The notes under the pieces were generated by a model. The model had not been told where the DNA came from. It saw only the letters and a list, made by a program, of their open reading frames with translations, and made no database searches. This document shows, piece after piece, positions 48,950 to 56,882 of a stretch of 64,000 nucleotides of DNA; positions within the stretch are counted from its first letter, which is position 1; the number at the start of each line of letters is the position of its first letter. Both the position numbers and the translations under genes were made by a program. Source of the stretch: Maritimibacter sp. 55A14 (lineage in GTDB: Bacteria > Pseudomonadota > Alphaproteobacteria > Rhodobacterales > Rhodobacteraceae); contig NZ_QEYE01000003.1 of the NCBI RefSeq assembly GCF_003122205.1, forward strand, positions 62,001 through 126,000, given 5' to 3'.

Positions 48950-48976
48950 GGAAGCTGCCCGTGTTCTGCCCGGCGA

Positions 48977-49543
48977 TCAGAGTTCCCGGCCGGTCACCTT
49001 GCGCGCCAGCCGTTCCTCCGCCTCGATTATGCCGGGCCGGTGCGGATGTACAGCCAATGCCGCGCGATAGGCGGCCAGCGCCGCCGCGTCCTCGCCAAGC
49101 GCCTCAAGGATCATACCGAGCCCGGAGAGCGCACCGAAATGCCGGGGGTTGAGCGCCAGGACATGGCGGATATCGGAAATCGACGCGCCGAACTCCTCCA
49201 TGTGGAAGAACGCGGTGGCGCGCGCGTTCCAGCCCTCGGCGAAGTCCGGCGCGTGATCGGTCAGCGCGCTCAGATGCTCCACCGCGGCCTCCATCTCGCC
49301 GGCCTTCATGGCCTCGATACCGCGTTCCAGCAGAAGATCCATTGCCGCGGAGCCCGATTTCGACCAGCTCGACATGATCTCCTGCTCGATGATCTGCCAG
49401 TCCTGCGCGTCGGGCTGCCCGAGTTCCGCGAAGAGCTCGTTCAGCGTCTCGTCCTGCTGCGCGGCGGCGGGCACCGCCAGAACGGTCAGGAAAACCAGAC
49501 CTGCCGCCACGATAAGATTGGAAAGTGCTCTCAAACGCTCCAT
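48977..49543 (-). CDS. exported TPR protein
   Basis: 188 aa from ATG 49543. A signal peptide (residues 1-28, ending VPAAAQQ) is followed by two or three tetratricopeptide repeats (EGIEAMKAGEMEAAVEHLSALTDHAPDFAEGWNARATAFF and the following HFGALSGLGMILEALGEDAAALAAYRAALAVHP). It is probably periplasmic, as a scaffold for protein interactions. It is close to the helicase gene but no functional link is known. Confidence 0.78.
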   Translation of the reverse strand: MERLRALSNLIVAAGLVFLTVLAVPAAAQQDETLNELFAELGQPDAQDWQIIEQEIMSSWSKSGSAAMDLLLERGIEAMKAGEMEAAVEHLSALTDHAPDFAEGWNARATAFFHMEEFGASISDIRHVLALNPRHFGALSGLGMILEALGEDAAALAAYRAALAVHPHRPGIIEAEERLARKVTGREL

Positions 49544-49612
49544 AACGGAAAGTGTAACCTCCGCGGCGGAAATTGCGAGCCGCGGACATTCATTTTTTAC
49601 CGGGAGACCCAA

Positions 49613-49900
49613 ATGAGCGATGTGATTGACGGTGCCGTGGCCGCGCTGAAAGACAAGATCGGCGACGGCTTCGACGGGAGCGTGAAATTCGAGATCGAAG
49701 GCGAAGGCTCCGTCATGGTCGACGGCGCGGGGGTGCGCGCGGGCGACGAACCCGCCGATTGCACGCTCAAGGCCGACGCCGACACGTTCCAGGCCATGCT
49801 TTCGGGCGACCTGAACCCAACCACTGCCTTCATGTCCGGCAAGCTCAGCGTCGATGGCGACATGGGCACCGCGATGAAACTCGGCTCGGCCCTGAGCTGA
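49613..49900 (+). CDS. SCP2 sterol-binding-domain protein
   Basis: 95 aa small SCP2-fold protein: VAALKDKIGDGFDGSVKFEIEGEG, then LKADADTFQAMLSGDLNPTTAFMSGKLSVDGD, a typical lipid-binding cavity layout. ATG 49613 follows GGGAGACCC. It sits directly before an alpha/beta hydrolase gene (the next ATG follows its stop by zero bases) and may shuttle or present acyl lipids in the cytoplasm. Confidence 0.87.
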   Translation: MSDVIDGAVAALKDKIGDGFDGSVKFEIEGEGSVMVDGAGVRAGDEPADCTLKADADTFQAMLSGDLNPTTAFMSGKLSVDGDMGTAMKLGSALS

Positions 49901-50845
49901 ATGGAGCCCGCGCCGCTTTTCGAGGACGTCGCCGACGCGCCTGAAGGCGGCACCGCCTGGTGGCTGACCGCGGATGACGGCGTGCGCCTACGCGCCGCCA
50001 TCTGGCGCGATTCGGCGCGGGAGGCGCCGAACGGCACGATCATTATCTTTCCGGGGCGCACCGAATTCATCGAGAAATACGGCCGCGCGGCGGGTGACCT
50101 GCGCGCACGCGGCTTCGACTGCGCCGCGGTCGACTGGCGCGGCCAGGGGCTGGCCGACCGCCTGCTGGCCGATGCAGGCGCGGGGCATGTGGAGGATTTC
50201 GCCGACTATCAGCGGGACGTGGCGGTTTTTCTGGAACTTCTGGACGCGCAGGAGATGCCGCAGCCCTGGTACCTTGTGGGCCATTCCATGGGCGGCTGCA
50301 TCGGGCTGCGCGCGCTGCACGAGGGAATGCCGGTGCGCGCCGCCGCCTTCACCGGGCCGATGTGGAAGATCGCGATGGCCGCCCCGCTGCGCCCGGTCGC
50401 CCGCGCGCTGAGCCGGGTCAGCCGCCCGCTGGGATTCGGGCATCTTTATGCGCCGGGCACCGAAGGGCAGAACTACGTCTTTACCGCACCCTTCGAGGAC
50501 AACACCCTGACCACCGACCGGGACATGTGGGATTACATGTCGCGCCAGATGGCCGAGCACCCGGAACTGGCCATCGGCGGGCCGAGCCTGCACTGGCTCT
50601 CGGAGGCCCTGCGCGAGAAGGTTGCGGTTACCAGCCTGCCGCAACCCGACTTGCCGATCCTCGTGATGGTCGGCTCGGAAGAACGCATCGTCGATCGCGC
50701 CGCAGTGGAGGAAATCGCCCGGAGCTGGCCCAATGCACGGATGGAAGTCCTCGAGGGTGGCCAGCACGAAATCATGATGGAGACACCCGCAATCCGCGGT
50801 CTCTGCTTCGACACGATGGCAGAGTTCTTCAAGGGCCACCGCTAG
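49901..50845 (+). CDS. alpha/beta hydrolase (lysophospholipase-like)
   Basis: 314 aa. The nucleophile elbow GHSMGG places S129 as nucleophile, with a downstream HEIM histidine segment near the C-terminus and FPGRTEF as oxyanion region. It resembles monoglyceride/lysophospholipase-type serine hydrolases. It starts immediately after the SCP2 gene, suggesting an operon. Its stop codon TAG is inside the CTAG at the left boundary of the inserted element at 50846, so the protein is intact. Confidence 0.85.
   Translation: MEPAPLFEDVADAPEGGTAWWLTADDGVRLRAAIWRDSAREAPNGTIIIFPGRTEFIEKYGRAAGDLRARGFDCAAVDWRGQGLADRLLADAGAGHVEDFADYQRDVAVFLELLDAQEMPQPWYLVGHSMGGCIGLRALHEGMPVRAAAFTGPMWKIAMAAPLRPVARALSRVSRPLGFGHLYAPGTEGQNYVFTAPFEDNTLTTDRDMWDYMSRQMAEHPELAIGGPSLHWLSEALREKVAVTSLPQPDLPILVMVGSEERIVDRAAVEEIARSWPNARMEVLEGGQHEIMMETPAIRGLCFDTMAEFFKGHR
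50842..50845. repeat. left copy of CTAG target-site duplication
   Basis: CTAG at 50842-50845, identical to CTAG at 52175-52178, abutting the first base of the left inverted repeat. It contains the stop codon of the alpha/beta hydrolase gene. Confidence 0.65.
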
Positions 50846-52174
50846 TGTTCGCCACCTGACATAAGATACCCGATGGAAGCAGGGTATCGGGCATTGGTCC
50901 AGCATCCTTGAGCAAAACGGTCAGATGACGGCTAGGAGCCCGAAGCGGACGTGTCAGCCGGCTCGGATTGGCATCAGATCGGTTTCCTAACAGTGCAAGT
51001 TTTGGCACAGTACTCCAACAACGTTTACTTGAGAAAGAGTGCCTTGACCTCCTCTGCTGCTGACCTTGCCTCCGCGTATTTCCTTGATGACGTGCCCGGA
51101 GCGATCATACCCGCGAGCCGACTTCACGCCGTGCTCCAGAAGGTTGACGCTCACCGCCCCCTGACCGACATCCAGCGCGCGTTTCTGCAAGAGAGAGGCT
51201 ACCATGCACTGCTCCAGCTTGCACTTGGCAGCCTGGATGGAAATTCGTTTCGCGAGAATGCACAGACGGAGCGGGAGGCGCGCCTCCGGGCCAAGGCGGC
51301 CGCCGAGCAAAGGGAAGCTGAAGAGGCGCGCCACAAAACAGAGGCAACCGAGCGAAAGAACAAAGCTCTCTTCGCGAAGCGAGAGAAGCAGCTCGAGAAG
51401 CGCCGCTTTCGCGAGCAGTTCGGCCAAGGTTATATCGAGCAGAGCCACTATCGACGGGTCATGCGAATTCTCCGATCGGTCGCGGATGGGGCCCCCATCG
51501 ATAAAGATGATCTTCTTTGGTTAGGTGAACATGGTTCGGACTACTGGACCGTCGAACTGCGCAAGGCCCACCATGGAAACTGTGCAAGAGAGCTCACCCA
51601 AGCCTGGCATCGGACCGGCGATGTGTGGCAGGCGGTCAATGCGTGCGCTCACTGGCGGAAGGCCGGGCGCGCCGAAGACGGGCTCATCGTAGTCGAGCAA
51701 GCGCTCCGTCAAGTCACAGAAGGAAATCAGCGTTCGGCCGTACTTACAACGCGAGGTGGTGCGTTCAGAGACGTGCAGCGTCACGATGATGCAATGCAAT
51801 CCGGTATCGAGGCTCACTCCCTGACACCGGAGGACTTTCGACCCTGCACACTGCTTGGTGCGGTCTGTTTGGAAATGGGAGACTATGCCTCAGGCGCCGA
51901 TTGGTATGAGAAAGCGGAAGCTCGCGGCGCGTCTCGGGCCTCCGTCGATGGGGAACTTCGATCAATCCTCGACGCGTTGCCGACAAAGGAAGGTGCAAGT
52001 ATGATAGCGGCGCTCAAGTCTCGGGACGCGCGTCGCTACAACTGGTTGTAACGTCCCGAAGGGGCGGAAGACCAGAGCGTGCGCTTTGTCCGCATAGTTG
52101 CCCCTCGGACCTTCGTCCGAGTGACCGAGGGCGCACCAGAGGCAGACTGGGAACCTTTTGTCAGGTGGCAAACA
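50846..52174. mobile_element. mobile insertion cassette-like element, 1,329 bp, one passenger gene, no transposase
   Basis: The ends are 26 bp imperfect inverted repeats (left 50846-50871, right 52149-52174; 22 of 26 match; left begins TGTTCGCCACCTGACA, right complement begins TGTTTGCCACCTGACA). They are flanked by 4 bp CTAG duplications at 50842-50845 and 52175-52178. Removing the element and one CTAG restores two convergent genes whose stop codons share that CTAG. The interior holds one ORF (50951-52051) of visibly lower GC, plus a subterminal 7 bp inverted repeat (50865-50871/50882-50888) and a 7 bp hairpin (52104-52121). A YTAR-type 4 bp duplication is typical of the IS5 group, so mobilisation in trans by such a transposase is plausible. 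Confidence 0.8.
50951..52051 (+). CDS. TPR-like / coiled-coil protein of unknown function, cargo of the inserted element
   Basis: 366 aa from GTG 50951 (AGGAG about 12 bases upstream, slightly long). Residues about 100-160 are a highly charged heptad-like coiled coil (EREARLRAKAAAEQREAEEA, HKTEATERKNK). Residues about 210-340 look like degenerate tetratricopeptide helices (AREL, AWHRTGDVWQAVNACAHWRKAGRAEDGLIVVEQAL; EMGDYASGADWYEKAEARG). It lacks transposase, integrase, nuclease or toxin motifs. Composition is less GC-rich than the flanks, indicating recent acquisition. It is the only ORF in the element, so it is the passenger. A regulatory or protein-interaction role is possible. Confidence 0.75.
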   Translation: MSAGSDWHQIGFLTVQVLAQYSNNVYLRKSALTSSAADLASAYFLDDVPGAIIPASRLHAVLQKVDAHRPLTDIQRAFLQERGYHALLQLALGSLDGNSFRENAQTEREARLRAKAAAEQREAEEARHKTEATERKNKALFAKREKQLEKRRFREQFGQGYIEQSHYRRVMRILRSVADGAPIDKDDLLWLGEHGSDYWTVELRKAHHGNCARELTQAWHRTGDVWQAVNACAHWRKAGRAEDGLIVVEQALRQVTEGNQRSAVLTTRGGAFRDVQRHDDAMQSGIEAHSLTPEDFRPCTLLGAVCLEMGDYASGADWYEKAEARGASRASVDGELRSILDALPTKEGASMIAALKSRDARRYNWL

Positions 52175-52178
52175 CTAG
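52175..52178. repeat. right copy of CTAG target-site duplication
   Basis: CTAG at 52175-52178, abutting the last base of the right inverted repeat. On the minus strand it contains the TAG stop codon of the phosphatase gene. Confidence 0.65.
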
Positions 52179-52978
52179 GTGTTATGCAGTATCTCCAGCG
52201 CGCGGGCATGGATCTCCGGATTTGCGGCGGCCAGCACGCGGCCACCGCGATGCGCCGGCCCGCCATCCCAACCGGTGACGACCCCGCCGGCGGCCTGCAC
52301 CACGGCCATAGGGGCCTGGATGTCATAGGGTTTCAACTCGGCCTCCACCACCAGATCGATCTGGCCCAGCGCAAGCATCGCATAGGCGTAGCAGTCGATG
52401 CCGTAGCGGGTCAGCCGGGTGCGCGCCGCCAGCGCGTTGAAGGACGCGGTCTCAGCCGGGCTGCCCAAATCCGGATAGGTGGTGAAGATCGTCGCGTCCT
52501 CCAGCCGCCGGGTTCCGCGCGTGGCCAGCCGCCGGTCGCCCCGCGGACCCCGCATTTCCGCCCGATCCGGTCCGCCCAAGAAGCGCTCGCCGATATAGGG
52601 CTGGTCGATGATACCGAGCACTGGCCCGCCGGCATCGGAAAGCGCGATCAGCACGCCCCAGGTGGGCGCACCGCTCATGAAGGCGCGGGTGCCGTCGATG
52701 GGATCCAGCACCCAGGTCAGCCCGCTCCGCCCCGGCGTCTCGCCCATCTCCTCGCCCAGGATGGCATCGTCCGGCCGGTGTTCGGCCAGCAGGGCGCGCA
52801 TCCGCGCCTCCGCCGCGCGGTCGGCTTCGGTCACGGGATCGAACCCGGCCGGATCCTTGTTGTCGGCCGCAAGCCCGGCGCTGCGGAAATGCGGTAGCGT
52901 CGCGTCGCGCGCGGCATCGGCCAGGAGTTCGGCGACATCCCACAAAGCGGCCAGATCGGCGGTGTCCTTGCCTGTCAT
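52175..52978 (-). CDS. hisN: inositol monophosphatase family protein, HisN-type histidinol-phosphatase
   Basis: 267 aa. Metal-binding motifs are DPVTEADRAAE, GEEMG and WVLDPIDGT, and the second half has the WGVLIALSDAGG strand and CYAYAMLALGQIDLVVEAELKPYDIQAP. Sequence details fit the HisN/IMPase clade, which dephosphorylates histidinol phosphate in many Rhodobacterales. Other IMPase substrates are possible. The gene survives the adjacent insertion because its TAG stop lies inside the duplicated CTAG. Confidence 0.82.
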   Translation of the reverse strand: MTGKDTADLAALWDVAELLADAARDATLPHFRSAGLAADNKDPAGFDPVTEADRAAEARMRALLAEHRPDDAILGEEMGETPGRSGLTWVLDPIDGTRAFMSGAPTWGVLIALSDAGGPVLGIIDQPYIGERFLGGPDRAEMRGPRGDRRLATRGTRRLEDATIFTTYPDLGSPAETASFNALAARTRLTRYGIDCYAYAMLALGQIDLVVEAELKPYDIQAPMAVVQAAGGVVTGWDGGPAHRGGRVLAAANPEIHARALEILHNT

Positions 52979-53067
52979 GTCGCCCGCGCTCCACCCTGAA
53001 ATGCCATGGGGCCGGAGTTTTCACACCCCGGCCCCGCGGTCAACCTGGCTTGGCGCGTCGTACGCGA

Positions 53068-53445
53068 CTAGCCCACGTCGCTCAGCACGCGCGCAAGGTC
53101 GAAGAGGCGCCGACGCTGGTTTTCAGGGATGGCATAATAGGAGCGCACGAGTTCCAGCGCTTCCTTGTCCGCCAGCAGATCGCCCGGCAGGCTTTCCACC
53201 TCGTCGCTGCCCATGTCCCCCGCCCCGATCGACAGACCCTCGAAGAAAAAGCTGACCGGAACGCCCAGCGTCTGCGCGATGTCCCAGAGCCGGGACGCGC
53301 TGACCCGGTTCATGCCGGTCTCGTATTTCTGGATCTGCTGGAACTTGATCCCGACCTTTTCCGCGAGTTGCTGTTGGGTCATGCCCACCATCCAGCGGCG
53401 ATGCCGGACGCGCTTGCCCACGTGAACGTCCACGGGATGTTTCAT
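53068..53445 (-). CDS. XRE-family helix-turn-helix regulator
   Basis: 125 aa. The N-terminal HTH (residues 9-64) reads VGKRVRHRRWMVGMTQQQLAEKVGIKFQQIQKYETG, a Cro/cI type. The C-terminal region is acidic, then helical (ALELVRSYYAIPENQRRRLFDLARVL). It resembles the small XRE proteins common in alphaproteobacteria, whose targets are mostly unknown. It is separated by 373 bases from the quinone oxidoreductase gene, which is divergent. Confidence 0.83.
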   Translation of the reverse strand: MKHPVDVHVGKRVRHRRWMVGMTQQQLAEKVGIKFQQIQKYETGMNRVSASRLWDIAQTLGVPVSFFFEGLSIGAGDMGSDEVESLPGDLLADKEALELVRSYYAIPENQRRRLFDLARVLSDVG

Positions 53446-53677
53446 CTACTGGTCTCCTTCACTTGTACGCACCCAAGACGATTTCCAGATGCTCAGATCG
53501 TTCAGATTCTGCCAAAATGACTTTGTCGTGTTAGAATTTGCGGCGACCGGGCGGCACCCGGCCAATCCGAGGAATTCAGAAAGATAGACTCCAGTTTTCC
53601 GCAAAAGATAGAGACTTTTCCGATCTCGGTTAAGGTAATGCGGCCCCCACCCCGATCAATCAAAGCGTGTTTCGCAT

Positions 53678-53697
53678 TTTGCATTGCATTTTGCAAA
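53678..53697. promoter_or_regulatory. TTTGCATT-N4-TTTGCAAA, predicted ScfR/PccR-type operator
   Basis: TTTGCATT at 53678-53685, a 4-base spacer, then TTTGCAAA at 53690-53697, 122 bases before the start of the NADPH:quinone oxidoreductase gene. It agrees with the tandem TTTGCAAA-N4-TTTGCAAA layout I recall for PccR (16 half-site positions, two mismatches). Also nearby is the divergent XRE gene at 53445, but the site is closer to the oxidoreductase start. Confidence 0.5.
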
Positions 53698-53818
53698 TAG
53701 CATGTTGGAGATTCGCCTTTTTGCGACGCGCCCCCGGAACCGGGACACGCAGCGGTCACACTTGGCTCCGGCGGGAGGGGCGGATAGGCTCCGCAGCGAA
53801 GGAAAATCCGGAGTTCCC

Positions 53819-54784
53819 ATGAGAGCGATTCTCGTCCGCAGCCTCGACCAGCCCCCTGTCCTCGCCGAGTGCCCCGATCCCACACCGGGGCCGGGCGAGT
53901 TGCAGCTGAAGATCGGGGCCTGCGGGCTCAACTTCGCCGATCTCCTGATGGTGGAGGGTAAGTATCAGGAAAAGCCTGCCCTGCCATTCGTGCCGGGTAT
54001 GGAGGTGGCCGGCACCGTGGACGCGCTGGGACCGGGGGTGTCGGAGCCCGCACCGGGCACCCGCGTCGCGGTCTTCGCCGGGCATGGCGGGCTGGCCGAG
54101 TCGGGATGTTTTCCCGCCGACCGCTGCGTGCCTGTTCCCGACGCGATGAGCCTGACCGACGCCGCGGCCTTTCAGGTGGCCTATGGCACCTCGCATGTCG
54201 CACTGGCCCACCGCGCACATCTGCAACCCGGCGAGACGCTTCTGGTTCTGGGCGCGGCGGGCGGCGTCGGGCTGACCGCGGTGGAACTTGGCAAACTGAT
54301 GGGCGCGCGGGTGATCGCCGTGGCGCGCGGGGCGGAAAAGCTCAAGGCCGCCGAGTCCGCCGGCGCCGATCACCTGATCGACAGCGACAGCGCCGATATC
54401 CGCGAGGCGGTGAAGGCGCTCGGCGGGGCCGATGTCGTCTACGACCCGGTGGGCGGCGATCAGTTCAGGGCCGCCCTGCGCGCCTGCCGGCCGGAGGCCC
54501 GCGTGATCCCGCTGGGCTTCGCCAGCGGCGAGGTGCCGCAAATCCCCGCCAATATCCTGCTGGTCAAGAACATCACCGTGATCGGGTTCTACTGGGGTGG
54601 CTACATGGGCTTCCGGCCTGACGTGCTGCGCGAGAGCCTGGCCACGCTCTTCGCCTGGTACGCCGAAGGCCGGCTCAAACCGCATGTCAGCCATGTCCTG
54701 CCGCTGGAGCAGGCGGCGGAGGCGATGGAGCTTCTGCGCAGCCGCAAGAGCACCGGCAAGGTCGTGGTGCGGACCGGCGCGTGA
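53819..54784 (+). CDS. NADPH:quinone oxidoreductase-family MDR protein
   Basis: 321 aa zinc-free MDR enzyme. The N-terminal GroES-like domain contains CGLNFADLLMVEGKYQEKPALPFVPGMEVAGTV. The cofactor-binding Rossmann segment is LVLGAAGGVGLTAVELGKLMGARVIAVARG. Such proteins reduce quinones or alpha,beta-unsaturated carbonyls using NADPH. The upstream TTTGCAAA-type site raises the possibility that it works on unsaturated acyl compounds alongside propionyl-CoA metabolism; that is inference. The next gene overlaps by 4 bases. Confidence 0.83.
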   Translation: MRAILVRSLDQPPVLAECPDPTPGPGELQLKIGACGLNFADLLMVEGKYQEKPALPFVPGMEVAGTVDALGPGVSEPAPGTRVAVFAGHGGLAESGCFPADRCVPVPDAMSLTDAAAFQVAYGTSHVALAHRAHLQPGETLLVLGAAGGVGLTAVELGKLMGARVIAVARGAEKLKAAESAGADHLIDSDSADIREAVKALGGADVVYDPVGGDQFRAALRACRPEARVIPLGFASGEVPQIPANILLVKNITVIGFYWGGYMGFRPDVLRESLATLFAWYAEGRLKPHVSHVLPLEQAAEAMELLRSRKSTGKVVVRTGA

Positions 54785-55590
54785 CGACGCGTGCGATGCA
54801 CCCTGTCCTGCCACCCGGCCTGCGCCGCGCCTGCCAGCGCGCCACGGGCCCGAAACGGGGCCGGCGCATCGTGCTTCATCTGGGACCGCACAAGACGGCC
54901 AGCACCTTCATCCAGCGCATGGCGGAGTTCAACCTGCCCAGACTGCCGCTGAGCTGCGAGGTTATCGCGCGCGAGGCCGCGGAATTGCAGGCGCTGCGAC
55001 GTATCACCATGAAATTGCGGTCCGAGGACGCGGCCCGCGCCGCACACGCGGAACTGACGGAGGCCGCGGCGGTACTGGGCGTGCGCGGCCGTTATGCGCG
55101 CGCCACGCTGATCAGCCATGAGGATCTGCTGGGCCCGATGCCCAGTCGCGCCGGGATCATGGGGCTTTACCCCTTCGCCCATCTCACCCTGCCCGCCATG
55201 CTGGAGGGGTTGCAGACGGAGGGCGCAGAGGTGCAGGTCGCGCTTTACCGCCGGCCGATCCATGACTGGCTGACCTCTGTCCAGCGCTACCGCAACCGCC
55301 ACCGGCCCGATGCTCCCTGGCTCGACGTGCGGGATTTCGCGGCGCGGCACGCCATCCCCTATTACTGGCAGGGGTTCTACAAGCGGCTAGAGACGGTACT
55401 GCCGCAAGGCGCGCTGCATGTGCTGGAATTTCGCGCCGAACGCGATGCGGGGCTGGTGGGCGCGGGACTCTACCGGCTGATGGGGATGGACGCGCGCCGC
55501 ATCGCACGGCTCGTCCACATCCCGCCGCAGAACGTCACCCGGCCCGAGACAGCCCGGCCCGCCGGCGACCCGGCTCAGCCGCAGCAATAG
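54781..55590 (+). CDS. sulfotransferase-like protein
   Basis: 269 aa starting GTG 54781 with 4-base overlap (GTGA) of the preceding gene. RIVLHLGPHKTASTFIQRM near residue 25 is a PAPS-loop-like motif, and LYRRPIHDWLTSVQRYR follows. It resembles a distant member of the same broad family as the protein at 8921-9943 and may be cotranscribed with the oxidoreductase. The substrate is unknown. It converges on the LysR gene with a 16-base overlap of coding ends. Confidence 0.62.
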   Translation: MTTRAMHPVLPPGLRRACQRATGPKRGRRIVLHLGPHKTASTFIQRMAEFNLPRLPLSCEVIAREAAELQALRRITMKLRSEDAARAAHAELTEAAAVLGVRGRYARATLISHEDLLGPMPSRAGIMGLYPFAHLTLPAMLEGLQTEGAEVQVALYRRPIHDWLTSVQRYRNRHRPDAPWLDVRDFAARHAIPYYWQGFYKRLETVLPQGALHVLEFRAERDAGLVGAGLYRLMGMDARRIARLVHIPPQNVTRPETARPAGDPAQPQQ

Positions 55591-56429
55591 GCCTGGCGGA
55601 CCATCGCCGCCAGTTCCGCGCCGACGCCGCTGCCCGGACTGCCCGCACCGTAGAGATTGATGCAGGTGTGCCCCAGATCGGGCAGCGCGCCGCCGTGATC
55701 GACTTCCTCGATATAGGGCGGCGTAGTGCCCGCTACGCCGGCATGCACGGCCAGATCGGCAGTCACGCTGGCCTCCACCGACCGGGAGCGGTCCGATTCC
55801 ACCGCCATCTCCCACGGGATGCCCGCGGCGTCCAGCGCCTCCTGCGTGCGCTGCCGGAAGATGCAGCCATGCTCGAATGCCAGCCGCAGCGGCCGCGATT
55901 TCCAGGCCGATCCACCCGGCGCGCCCATCCACAGAAGCGGACGGGTGTCCAGCGTCTCGCCACCATTGTCGCAGCCCGCCTCGGTCGCCAGGATCACGTC
56001 GCATTCCCCGCGCGCGTGCAGATCCTTCAGCCGCCTCGTGTAGGAGGAGATGAGGTTCACCCGCACCCGCGGATATTCCGCATTGAACCGCTTCAGTACC
56101 TTGGGAATGTAGGGATAGACGATGTCGTCGGGCACGCCCAACAGCACCTCGCCCTCGAATTCCTGATGCGTCAGCCGCGCCCAGACCTCGTCGTTGAGCG
56201 CCAGCATCCGCTTGCCGTAGCCGAGGAGTTGTTCGCCCGCCGCTGTCAGCGCGATGCGCCGCGCGGAACGGTCCAGCAATTGCAGCTCGAGCGATTCCTC
56301 CAGCCGTTTGAGCTGCATCGAAACCGCCGATTGGGTGAGATGGAGAAGGCTCGCCGCGCGCGTCACCCCGCCGGCATCGGCCACGGTCACGAAGGAGCGC
56401 AGCGCGGTCATGTCGAGATTTCTGGGCAT
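55575..56429 (-). CDS. LysR-family transcriptional regulator
   Basis: 284 aa from ATG 56429 (a longer start at 56462 is possible). The N-terminal winged HTH is MTALRSFVTVADAGGVTRAASLLHLTQSAVSMQLKRLEE. The C-terminal effector-binding domain follows (GVPDDIVYPYIPKVLKRFNAEYPRVRVNL). The target is unknown. The AT-rich gap of 123 bases to the divergent DUF1127 gene is a likely operator region. Confidence 0.87.
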   Translation of the reverse strand: MPRNLDMTALRSFVTVADAGGVTRAASLLHLTQSAVSMQLKRLEESLELQLLDRSARRIALTAAGEQLLGYGKRMLALNDEVWARLTHQEFEGEVLLGVPDDIVYPYIPKVLKRFNAEYPRVRVNLISSYTRRLKDLHARGECDVILATEAGCDNGGETLDTRPLLWMGAPGGSAWKSRPLRLAFEHGCIFRQRTQEALDAAGIPWEMAVESDRSRSVEASVTADLAVHAGVAGTTPPYIEEVDHGGALPDLGHTCINLYGAGSPGSGVGAELAAMVRQAYCCG

Positions 56430-56552
56430 ATCACGATCCCTTATGTCAAAGCGCAAAAACATTCATTTCACAAATCAAACACGAGCACGCAAATATATCA
56501 AGCAAGTTGATGGGAGCACGAGCTTGCATCACCAGGAAAGAAGGAGAGAGCC

Positions 56553-56768
56553 ATGACCACACGCATCCGCACCGCCGTCAATCCGGGCCGGGTTCGCCGC
56601 ATCTCCCTGCCTGGCCTCATCCTGCGGGTCTTCAGGCAGCACAGGGAACGCCGCAAACTCGCCCGTCTCGATGACCACATGCTCGACGATATCGGGGTGA
56701 ACCGCGCCGAGGCCCTGCGCGAGGCGCGTCGTCCGATCTGGGACGTGCCGGAGAATTGGCTGAAATAG
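56553..56768 (+). CDS. DUF1127 protein (arginine-rich)
   Basis: 71 aa with basic N-terminal half (VNPGRVRRISLPGLILRVFRQHRERRKLARL) and the DUF1127 motif LDDHMLDDIGVNRAEALREARRP. It has an AGGAGAGAG ribosome binding site. It lies divergent from the LysR gene, which may regulate it. In Rhodobacter such proteins bind RNA and can control stress responses. Downstream, 56833-56852 is an 8 bp GC hairpin without T-run. Confidence 0.85.
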   Translation: MTTRIRTAVNPGRVRRISLPGLILRVFRQHRERRKLARLDDHMLDDIGVNRAEALREARRPIWDVPENWLK

Positions 56769-56882
56769 CCGGGATAACGGCAGGGAATGCTTGAAAACCT
56801 GCGCGACTGCGCCAATATGCCTATCCGAAGGTAACCGCCCATCCGGGCGGTTGCCGCAGGATCAGACAAGGAGAGTGCAGAC

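Noticed and set aside
56833-56852. AACCGCCC-ATCC-GGGCGGTT hairpin before the Bax-inhibitor-like gene
   Set aside because: No T-run; could be a weak terminator for the DUF1127 gene or a leader structure, not enough to assign.
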